This document shows, in pieces, positions 1 through 5,315 of a stretch of DNA of 5,315 bases. Below the pieces are notes generated by a model. The model worked only from the letters and a program-made list of their open reading frames with translations. It was not told where the DNA came from and did not search any database. The stretch is from assembly GCA_016741945.1 (NCBI GenBank), contig JACVCQ010000215.1:1-5315 (forward strand), written 5' to 3'. The position numbers and the translations under genes are program-made. The stretch comes from Chitinophagaceae bacterium. Lineage in GTDB: Bacteria > Bacteroidota > Bacteroidia > Chitinophagales > Chitinophagaceae. How positions within the stretch are numbered: position 1 is the stretch's first letter; each line of letters opens with the position of its first letter.

Positions 1-1
1 G

Positions 2-1501
2 ACCATTATTGTGATGAGTCGGCACATTGAATATGATCAGAAAAATGAAATATTTCATCATTACCAACTATTAGATACTTCTTTCTATAAAACCCACAGT
101 ACGGGTGATCTAATGAGTAGAATGACGGAAGATGTAAGCCGGGTAAGAATGTATACCGGTCCGGCCATCATGTACCTAATCAACCTGGTAACATTGATTA
201 GTTTTTGTGTGGTAAACATGCTCCGAAAAGATGCCATGCTTACCTTATATGTTCTAGCTCCGTTACCTGTTTTGGCAGTAACGATCTATATCGTTAATAG
301 CATCATCAATAAAAAAAGCGAAAGGATTCAAGCCCTGTTATCAGACTTAACCACCAATGCACAGGAATCTTATTCCGGTATCCGTGTCATCAAATCCTTT
401 GTACAAGAGAAGGCCATGATGGGCTTTTTTGAGAAAAATAGTGAATCCTATAAGAAAAATGCTATTGGATTGGCAAAAGTGGAAGCTATTTACTTCCCCA
501 GTATGGCTTTGATGATTGGGATCAGCACATTGGTGACCATTTTTATTGGGGGTATTCAGGCCTTACAAGATCCGAGTAAAGTAGGCTTGGTAGTAGAGTT
601 TGTGATTTATATCAATATGCTCACTTTTCCGGTGAGTGCCATTGGTTGGACAGCCAGTATGATTCAACGGGCTGCTGCTTCTCAAAAACGCCTCAATGAA
701 TTCTTATTGACAGCACCTGCTATCAAGGATAATGGGGTGGAAAAGCAGCAAGAGAAAGTGGGAGGAGATATCGTAATTCGGGATCTTTCGTTTATATATC
801 CACATACGGGTATTCAGGCAATACAACAATTCAATTTATCGATTCAACAAGGCGAAAAAGTGTTGCTGTTGGGAAAAACCGGGAGTGGTAAATCTACACT
901 AGCACAATTGCTGCTGCGATTTTATGATCCAACAAAGGGCAGCATACAAATAGGAAACAAGGATATCAAAAATATTCCGCTACAGCAACTCCGTTCACAG
1001 ATCAGTTATGTTCAGCAAGATGTATTTCTGTTCAGTGATACGGTACATGACAATATTAGCTTCGGATTATCCGCATCTGCAGAAAGAGATGTGGTAGAAA
1101 AAGCTGCTTCTTTTTCCAGTGTCCATAAAGAGATCCTGGGATTTAGTAATGGTTATGAAACGATGATCGGAGAAAGGGGCGTAACATTGAGTGGCGGACA
1201 AAAACAAAGAATATCCATTGCCCGAGCCCTCATCAAAGACCCGGAGATCATTATTTTTGATGATTGTTTGAGTGCGGTAGATGCTAAGACTGAATATGAG
1301 ATCATCAGCAATCTCTATCAATACTTACACGATAAAACAGCCATCATCATTACCCATCGAATATTTACCAGTTTTAAATTTGATAAGATCATAGTACTCG
1401 ATAATGGCAAGCTCAGTGAATCAGGTACACACGAGGAATTATTGCAACGAAACGGATACTATGCTGAATTGCACCGGTTGCAGTTGACAGAAGGTAGTTA
1501 G
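2..1501 (+). CDS. ABC exporter half-transporter, MdlA/MsbA-like (5' partial)
   Basis: ATP-driven export protein of the inner membrane with fused membrane and ATPase domains (type IV ABC exporter fold), acting as a dimer; the substrate cannot be read from sequence. The frame is open to the left edge. The GTG at 11 is only the first start-like codon: the residues before it (T-I-I) continue a family-like run, so the N-terminus with the first membrane helices is missing (family length about 580-600, about 499 visible). Numbering from that GTG, hydrophobic segments lie near 52-70, 76-98, 160-183 and 192-212. The ATPase domain shows A-loop Y263, Walker A GKTGSGKST (288-296), Q-loop at 335-336, signature LSGGQ (393-397), Walker B IIIFDD (413-418) and H-loop H449. 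The catalytic position after Walker B is Asp418 instead of Glu, as in E. coli MdlA and the degenerate half of heterodimeric exporters. The stop lies inside the flanking inverted repeat. The family is certain; homodimer or heterodimer is unknown. Confidence 0.95.
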   Translation, partial: TIIVMSRHIEYDQKNEIFHHYQLLDTSFYKTHSTGDLMSRMTEDVSRVRMYTGPAIMYLINLVTLISFCVVNMLRKDAMLTLYVLAPLPVLAVTIYIVNSIINKKSERIQALLSDLTTNAQESYSGIRVIKSFVQEKAMMGFFEKNSESYKKNAIGLAKVEAIYFPSMALMIGISTLVTIFIGGIQALQDPSKVGLVVEFVIYINMLTFPVSAIGWTASMIQRAAASQKRLNEFLLTAPAIKDNGVEKQQEKVGGDIVIRDLSFIYPHTGIQAIQQFNLSIQQGEKVLLLGKTGSGKSTLAQLLLRFYDPTKGSIQIGNKDIKNIPLQQLRSQISYVQQDVFLFSDTVHDNISFGLSASAERDVVEKAASFSSVHKEILGFSNGYETMIGERGVTLSGGQKQRISIARALIKDPEIIIFDDCLSAVDAKTEYEIISNLYQYLHDKTAIIITHRIFTSFKFDKIIVLDNGKLSESGTHEELLQRNGYYAELHRLQLTEGS

Positions 1502-1560
1502 CAGATGATAGTTGACAGGATAAAAAGAAAATCCCTCTCTCAACTGTCAACTATCATCTG
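1502..1560. repeat. Heptad inverted repeat after the ABC exporter gene
   Basis: Two perfect 17-bp arms (1502-1518 and 1544-1560) flank a 25-nt loop. Pairing continues outward imperfectly to 1490 and 1572, giving 29 positions with 25 Watson-Crick pairs, 2 G-U and 2 mismatches, so the exporter's last three codons and its TAG (1499-1501) lie in the left arm. The right side reads in 7-bp steps from 1537 to 1571: CTCTCAA, CTGTCAA, CTATCAT, CTGTCAA, CTTTCTT. The left side shows TTGACAG at 1484 and 1512, exactly four units apart, with decayed units between. No T-tract follows the right arm, so it is not a textbook intrinsic terminator. It could fold in RNA and protect or end the exporter transcript, or be a dispersed REP-like element; the function is inference. 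Confidence 0.85.
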
Positions 1561-1606
1561 TCAACTTTCTTCCACCAAACCTAGTCCCAATAAGTTTTTC
1601 GAAAAT

Positions 1607-1636
1607 TTTGCCAATTCCGAAACATCCCTATATTTG
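1607..1636 (+). promoter_or_regulatory. Bacteroidota-type sigma-A promoter for the PUR-domain gene
   Basis: TTTG at 1607-1610 is followed after 18 bp by TATATTTG at 1629-1636, which matches the Bacteroidota -7 consensus TAnnTTTG exactly with a -33 element at suitable spacing. Transcription would begin at about 1642-1645, leaving a leader of roughly 30 nt before the GTG at 1676. The leader is A-rich without a Shine-Dalgarno sequence, as is usual in this phylum. The site also argues against any translation start before about 1640. A 10-bp palindrome, ttttcgaaaa (1596-1605), touches the upstream edge of the -33 element and could be an operator or chance. Confidence 0.7.
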
Positions 1637-1675
1637 TCAGGCATAAAAAAATCTGAAAACCAAAAAACAACAACT

Positions 1676-2125
1676 GTGGCGTACGAGAACAACGACAAAA
1701 AAATGGAAAGTGTTTACAGCAAGCGAATCAGAGCTGGTAAAAGAAGAACCTATTTTTTTGATGTAAGGGCTACTCGCGGAAATGACTATTACCTCACCAT
1801 CACCGAGAGCCGTAAGCGTTTTGATAACAATGGTTATGACAGACACAAAATCTTCCTGTACAAAGAAGATTTCAACAAATTCATCAAAGCATTGGGAGAA
1901 GCTGTTGACTATGTGAAGACCGATCTAATGCCTGATTTTGATTTTGACGCATTCAATCATGAATATGATGATGCAGAAGGTGCTGAAGGTCAGCAAGACG
2001 GTTTTACCGCTGAAGCTGAAGTAGAAGAAGTGGTTGCTCCGGCTCCTGTAGCTGCAGCACCAACACCTATCGCCGACGCAGCTGCTGCATCAACCACTGC
2101 TTCTGAAGAAGTAGACAAATGGTAA
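1676..2125 (+). CDS. PUR family DNA/RNA-binding protein (DUF3276)
   Basis: Small nucleic-acid-binding protein of the single-PUR-repeat family found in Bacteroidota and spirochaetes; known relatives dimerise to form a Whirly-like PUR fold and bind single-stranded DNA or RNA. The domain covers roughly residues 10-95: a basic strand region (SKRIRAGKRRTYFFDVR, about 15-31), then YYLTITESRKRF and a helix around YKEDFNKFIKALGEAVDYV. Residues 85-105 are acidic, and 110-145 form an Ala/Pro/Glu low-complexity tail ending in EEVDKW. The GTG at 1676 is preferred (149 aa): it gives MAYENNDKKMESVYSKRIRAG, which resembles remembered homologue N-termini, and it lies just after the promoter. ATG 1703 (140 aa) is the alternative. 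The frame is open back to an ATG at 1505, but that codon lies inside the inverted repeat and upstream of the promoter. Gene targets are unknown; it is probably a single-gene transcript ending at the terminator at 2145. Confidence 0.92.
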   Translation: MAYENNDKKMESVYSKRIRAGKRRTYFFDVRATRGNDYYLTITESRKRFDNNGYDRHKIFLYKEDFNKFIKALGEAVDYVKTDLMPDFDFDAFNHEYDDAEGAEGQQDGFTAEAEVEEVVAPAPVAAAPTPIADAAAASTTASEEVDKW

Positions 2126-2144
2126 AACAACCAAAACCAACTGC

Positions 2145-2172
2145 AAAAAGCCGATCGATGATCGGCTTTTTT
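2145..2172. terminator. Bidirectional intrinsic terminator between convergent genes
   Basis: A 7-bp GC-containing stem (agccgat 2149-2155 with atcggct 2161-2167) closes a 5-nt loop. It is preceded by an A-run (2145-2149) and followed by six T (2167-2172), so it has a U-tract when transcribed from either strand. It starts 19 nt after the PUR gene stop and clearly ends that transcript. On the minus strand it would catch read-through from the acetyltransferase gene, after the heptad repeat. Confidence 0.9.
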
Positions 2173-2173
2173 A

Positions 2174-2238
2174 GTGAAAGGTGAAAGGTGAAAAGTGAAA
2201 CGGCTAATCCCTTTCACTTTTCACCTTTCACCTTTCAC
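2174..2238. repeat. Perfect heptad inverted repeat (27-bp arms) between convergent genes
   Basis: The arms 2174-2200 and 2212-2238 are perfect reverse complements around an 11-nt loop (cggctaatccc). Each arm is four 7-bp units: gtgaaag, gtgaaag, gtgaaaa, gtgaaac on the left, and ctttcac, ttttcac, ctttcac, ctttcac on the right (the outermost loop-side base does not pair). Each left unit carries TGA on the plus strand and each right unit carries TGA on the minus strand. With a 7-bp step, three units place a stop in all three frames, for ribosomes arriving from either side. The right arm contains the last codons and TGA of the acetyltransferase gene. It begins 1 nt after the T-run of the terminator. 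It probably forms a strong hairpin in RNA from either strand; its origin as a dispersed element is inference. Confidence 0.92.
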
Positions 2239-2725
2239 CCATATGCTTGATCATCCATATATCACACCCATTATGTCCACTATTTCCCATGGGGCCATCG
2301 AGGTAGGTGAAGCCGAATTTTTCATAGACACTGACGGCTTTCTTTAATTCGGGCATGGTTTCGAGGTATACGGAACTAAATCCTTTATTCTTTGCGGCTT
2401 CTAAACATTTGGAGATCATGGTTCTGCCCAAACCCAGTCCACGAGCAGCAGGAGTGAGGTACATTTTTACCAATTCACAAGTGCCTTCCGGTAATGCGTC
2501 GGTAGGATAGATGCCGGCACCTCCTAATAGTATCCCTTCTTTTTCAGCAATAAAATATTCACTCAAAGGAGCTGCCTGAAATAGTTCATACAGGTGGTCA
2601 GTGCTATCGTCGTAATAGACTGTACCGGGTCTGTTAGCGCCAAATTCTTCAAGTGATCGTCTGATCACATTGGCCATGGCTGCATTATCCTTGGGCTGAA
2701 TATGACGAATAATGATCGCTTCCAT
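2228..2725 (-). CDS. GNAT family N-acetyltransferase
   Basis: Transfers an acetyl group from acetyl-CoA to an amine; the acceptor is not predictable here. The 165-residue protein is essentially one GNAT domain: an N-terminal strand and helix (IIIRHIQPKDNAAMANVIRR, 4-23), motif A (ELVKMYLTPAARGLGLGR, 84-101) with the RGLGLG acetyl-CoA pyrophosphate loop at 95-100, then VYLETM and motif B YEKFGF (134-139). The ATG at 2725 is chosen because it follows the pgi stop by 1 bp and begins just before the first conserved strand; an in-frame ATG at 2755 would add ten residues and overlap pgi by 29 bp. An A-rich stretch, not a clear Shine-Dalgarno sequence, precedes it, so translation is probably coupled to pgi. 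The last residues G-E-R and the TGA are encoded by the heptad repeat arm, suggesting the original C-terminus was replaced or extended by the repeat. Confidence 0.9.
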   Translation of the reverse strand: MEAIIIRHIQPKDNAAMANVIRRSLEEFGANRPGTVYYDDSTDHLYELFQAAPLSEYFIAEKEGILLGGAGIYPTDALPEGTCELVKMYLTPAARGLGLGRTMISKCLEAAKNKGFSSVYLETMPELKKAVSVYEKFGFTYLDGPMGNSGHNGCDIWMIKHMGER

Positions 2726-2726
2726 C

Positions 2727-4385
2727 TTATGCTTTTCTAAATGCTTTGTAAGCATTGATCAATCCATTCGTAGAACTATCATGAGAGCTGATCACTGACT
2801 CATCAGCCAGTTCCGGTAATACCTGATTGGCCAACTGTTTACCTAACTCAACACCCCATTGATCAAAGCTGTAAATATTCCAAATCACGCCTTGTACAAA
2901 TATCTTGTGTTCATATAACGCAATGAGTTGTCCTAAGTTGAATGGGTTGATCTCTTTGATTAAAATAGAGTTGGTAGGTTTGTTCCCTTCAAAAATTTTG
3001 AATGCAGCAATCTTCTTGATTTCTTCCTGAGATTTATTGTCTTTCATCAATTCAACCTTCACTTCATTCTCAGATTTTCCATTCATCAAGGCTTCGGTTT
3101 GTGCAAAGAAGTTGGATAATAACTTTTGATGATGATCTCCAACCGGATTATGACTAATAGCAGGTGCAATAAAATCACATGGAACCAAAGGAGTGCCCTG
3201 GTGTAATAGTTGATAGAAAGCATGCTGTCCATTGGTACCTGGTTCTCCCCAAATAACGGGTCCTGTTGAGTAGTTCACCGGGTTTCCACTTCTATCAATA
3301 CTCTTCCCATTACTTTCCATATTTCCCTGCTGGAAATATGCTGCAAATCGGTGTAAGTATTGATCATAGGGTAGTATCGCTTCACTTTGTGCACCAAAAA
3401 AATTGGTATACCAAATACCCAACAATGCCATTAATACCGGAATATTTTTTTCGAATTTTTCTTTTCTGAAATGTTCATCGGCTGCAGCAGCCCCTTTCAA
3501 GAGTTGTTCAAAATGATCATATCCGATGGTCAATGCGATCGACAATCCAATAGCACTCCATAAAGAATATCTCCCGCCTACCCAATCCCAGAATTCAAAC
3601 ATATTGTTCTTATCAATACCAAAAGCAGTCACTTCTTTTTCATTGGTACTTAAGGCTACAAAATGTTTGGCGATATGTTTTTCATCTTTGGCTGTTTCTA
3701 GAAACCATTTTCTAGCAGTATGAGCATTGGTCATGGTTTCTTGCGTGGTAAAGGTCTTGGAAGCAATCAGAAATAAGGTTTCTTCCGGTCTAACTTTTTT
3801 CAGTACTTCACTGATATGTGTACCATCGATATTGCTGACAAAGAAAGTTTCCATCCCTTTTTTCCAATAAGGTTTGAGTGCTTCTGTTACCATCACGGGA
3901 CCCAGATCGCTTCCTCCAATACCAATATTTACAATGAAGCGGATTTTTTTGCCGGTATAACCTTTATGTTTTCCTCCATGCACTTCTTCTGTAAAAGATT
4001 TCATGTGAGCCTGTACTCGTTGTATATGCGGCATGATATCTTTTCCATCCACCAAGATAGGCGTATCCGAAAAATTTCGCAAAGCTGTATGCAGTACGGA
4101 TCTTTGTTCTGTTTCATTGATTTTGATTCCGGCAAACATTTCATGAATCCCATCTTTCAGTTTACAGTCTTCCGCCAATTGCAGAAGTAGTTGTAACGTT
4201 TTCTGATTGATGATATTTTTGGAATAATCAAACAGAAGGTCATTCAACTGAATCGAAAACTTTTTAAAACGGTCGGCATCTGCTGCAAAAAGATCGCGCA
4301 TGTGTCGGCGATTCATTTCTTCCTCATAATGTTTTTGCAGTAAAAACCATGCCTGTGTATTGGTGGGATTGATTTTAGGTAACAT
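2727..4385 (-). CDS. pgi: Glucose-6-phosphate isomerase, full length
   Basis: Cytoplasmic enzyme interconverting glucose-6-phosphate and fructose-6-phosphate in glycolysis and gluconeogenesis. The 552-residue protein is of the long type, closely similar along its length to E. coli Pgi (about 549 aa), and not the short type of about 450 aa. Visible sites: phosphosugar-binding NIGIGGSDLG (153-162), STKT-like ASKTFTTQET (208-217), signature DWVGGRYSLWSAIG (267-280) with Arg272, NMESNGK with base Glu357, GTNGQHAFYQ with His388, and signature GVIWNIYSFDQWGVELGK (499-516) ending in Lys516. All expected catalytic residues are present. The ATG at 4385 gives MLPKINPTNTQAW, matching the E. coli start (MKNINPTQTAAW); an upstream ATG at 4418 would add eleven residues not expected in the family. 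It is 43 nt downstream of the threonine aldolase stop, with no clear promoter between, and 1 bp before the acetyltransferase ATG. Confidence 0.98.
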   Translation of the reverse strand: MLPKINPTNTQAWFLLQKHYEEEMNRRHMRDLFAADADRFKKFSIQLNDLLFDYSKNIINQKTLQLLLQLAEDCKLKDGIHEMFAGIKINETEQRSVLHTALRNFSDTPILVDGKDIMPHIQRVQAHMKSFTEEVHGGKHKGYTGKKIRFIVNIGIGGSDLGPVMVTEALKPYWKKGMETFFVSNIDGTHISEVLKKVRPEETLFLIASKTFTTQETMTNAHTARKWFLETAKDEKHIAKHFVALSTNEKEVTAFGIDKNNMFEFWDWVGGRYSLWSAIGLSIALTIGYDHFEQLLKGAAAADEHFRKEKFEKNIPVLMALLGIWYTNFFGAQSEAILPYDQYLHRFAAYFQQGNMESNGKSIDRSGNPVNYSTGPVIWGEPGTNGQHAFYQLLHQGTPLVPCDFIAPAISHNPVGDHHQKLLSNFFAQTEALMNGKSENEVKVELMKDNKSQEEIKKIAAFKIFEGNKPTNSILIKEINPFNLGQLIALYEHKIFVQGVIWNIYSFDQWGVELGKQLANQVLPELADESVISSHDSSTNGLINAYKAFRKA

Positions 4386-4428
4386 CTCTTTTTTGTCTTT
4401 AATTCTTCTGGCTAGCAATAACTATCGT

Positions 4429-5315
4429 CTATAATGATTTGATCGTTTGAATGGTTGTTTCAATCATAGCAGGGGTAATATCCAAGTGCACCACCAAACG
4501 TATTTGTGTTGGTGAAATGGCTAAGGCATGAATATTGGATCGTTTGAGTGTGGTCACCAAATCCGGTGCGGTGAATCTACCCTTGACCTCAAAAATAACG
4601 ATATTGGTTTCAACAGGCAGGATTTCTCCTACGAAATCTTTTTCCTGTAAAGTATCCGCTAATAATTGTGTATGTTGGTGATCTTCTTGCAAACGTTGTA
4701 CATGATGTTCCAACGCATACAAACCTGCAGCTGCTAACATACCGGCCTGACGCATACCACCACCAAACACTTTTCGAAGGCGACGGGCTTTTTTGATGAA
4801 TGCAGCAGGACCTATCAATAAACTGCCCACCGGTGCTCCTAATCCCTTACTCAAACAAATAGAGATGGTATCAAACACTTCACCATATTGTTTACAAGTT
4901 TCATTTTTGGCTATCAATGCATTAAAAAGTCTGGCACCATCCAAATGTAATTTCAATGAATGCTGGTCACAGACTTTTCGAATAGATTGTATTTCATGAA
5001 AATCATAACAACTTCCACCGGCTCTATTGGCTGTATTTTCCAGCGATACCAGTGTGGTCACAGGCTTATGGATATCATCCGGGTTAATAGCCCCCAAAAC
5101 CTGTTCAGCAGTGATTTGGCCTCTGTTGCCCTGTAATAAACGTACCGAGCAACCGGAATTGAAAGCAATACCACCTCCTTCATATTGATAAATATGCGAT
5201 AAATGGTCACAAACCACTTCATCACCCGGCTGGGTATGGCATTTAATCGCAATTTGATTGGTCATGGTGCCACTTGGACAAAAGAGTCCGGCTTCCATTT
5301 CAAAGAGTGTGGCGG
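4429..5315 (-). CDS. ltaE: Low-specificity L-threonine aldolase (5' partial)
   Basis: PLP-dependent fold-type I enzyme that cleaves L-threonine and L-allo-threonine to glycine and acetaldehyde. The gene runs off the right edge: codons A-T-L-F-E precede the first visible Met (ATG at 5298), matching the family's interior sequence, so roughly the first 50-60 residues are missing from a protein of about 340. Numbering from that Met: CPSGTMTNQIAIK (7-19), DHLSHIYQYEGGG with the PLP-stacking His (31-43), LENTANRAGG (86-95), LHLDGARLFNA with the PLP-nitrogen Asp120 and conserved Arg123 (117-127), and SKGLGAPVGS (150-159) with the Schiff-base Lys151. FGGGMRQAG (178-186) is also typical. All core catalytic residues seen are intact. 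It is co-directional with pgi and probably the upstream member of the same transcript. Stereochemical preference cannot be told from sequence. Strict identity with ltaE as opposed to a close paralogue is an assumption. Confidence 0.94.
   Translation of the reverse strand, partial: ATLFEMEAGLFCPSGTMTNQIAIKCHTQPGDEVVCDHLSHIYQYEGGGIAFNSGCSVRLLQGNRGQITAEQVLGAINPDDIHKPVTTLVSLENTANRAGGSCYDFHEIQSIRKVCDQHSLKLHLDGARLFNALIAKNETCKQYGEVFDTISICLSKGLGAPVGSLLIGPAAFIKKARRLRKVFGGGMRQAGMLAAAGLYALEHHVQRLQEDHQHTQLLADTLQEKDFVGEILPVETNIVIFEVKGRFTAPDLVTTLKRSNIHALAISPTQIRLVVHLDITPAMIETTIQTIKSL

Noticed and set aside
1490..1572. Possible CRISPR or transposon end at the first heptad repeat
   Set aside because: The units are contiguous 7-mers without spacers, and no transposase, cas gene or target-site duplication is visible.
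1505..1675. N-terminal 57-residue extension of the PUR-domain frame beginning at ATG 1505
   Set aside because: The ATG is inside the inverted repeat and upstream of the promoter; the encoded stretch is repeat-derived and unlike the PUR family.
1637..1846. Minus-strand open frame opposite the PUR-domain gene
   Set aside because: Shadow of a well-supported gene; no promoter or family resemblance.
2726..2755. Upstream ATG at 2755 for the acetyltransferase
   Set aside because: It overlaps pgi by 29 bp and adds ten residues before the conserved first strand; the ATG at 2725 sits 1 bp after the pgi stop.
3266..4190. Plus-strand open frames opposite pgi (65-124 residues)
   Set aside because: They mirror a fully conserved pgi coding sequence and have no recognisable domain or promoter.
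4386..4418. Upstream ATG at 4418 for pgi
   Set aside because: It would add eleven residues before the point where the E. coli-like N-terminus begins.
4495..4502. Minus-strand TAnnTTTG match inside the threonine aldolase gene, about 110 nt upstream of pgi
   Set aside because: No -33 TTTG at suitable spacing; an 8-bp degenerate match within coding sequence is expected by chance.

Overview
The window looks like ordinary chromosome of a member of the Bacteroidota, probably a Chitinophagaceae-like organism. Three things point that way: a single-domain PUR/DUF3276 protein, which is typical of Bacteroidota and spirochaetes; a TTTG / TAnnTTTG promoter upstream of it, with no clear Shine-Dalgarno sequence; and heptad-type inverted repeats between genes. 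The lineage is an inference from memory of these families. The DNA is moderately AT-rich and I see no phage, transposon, CRISPR or RNA gene.

Layout. Positions 2-1501 (+) hold the 3' five-sixths or so of an ABC exporter half-transporter with fused membrane and ATPase domains; its start is off the left edge. A 7-bp-periodic inverted repeat (perfect core 1502-1560, imperfect extension 1490-1572) contains the exporter's stop codon. A Bacteroidota-type promoter (1607-1636) follows and drives a small PUR-domain nucleic-acid-binding protein (1676-2125, +), whose best start is a GTG. A bidirectional intrinsic terminator (2145-2172) and then a second, perfect 27-bp-arm heptad inverted repeat (2174-2238) fill the 102-bp gap between convergent genes. 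On the minus strand, reading from the right edge, come a low-specificity L-threonine aldolase (5' end off the window), a full-length glucose-6-phosphate isomerase, and a GNAT acetyltransferase whose ATG lies 1 bp after the isomerase stop. The last two are almost certainly co-transcribed; the aldolase is probably in the same unit.

The genes are housekeeping or general-purpose: export, nucleic-acid binding, glycolysis/gluconeogenesis, glycine/threonine metabolism and small-molecule or protein acetylation. No pathway links both strands. The most unusual content is the pair of heptad inverted repeats. Both have a 7-bp period, related units (CTGTCAA-like and CTTTCAC-like), and an arm that overlaps the end of a gene and contains its stop codon. 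Because 7 is not a multiple of 3, an arm of three or more TGA-containing units puts a stop in every reading frame. I see no clear new multi-gene system.
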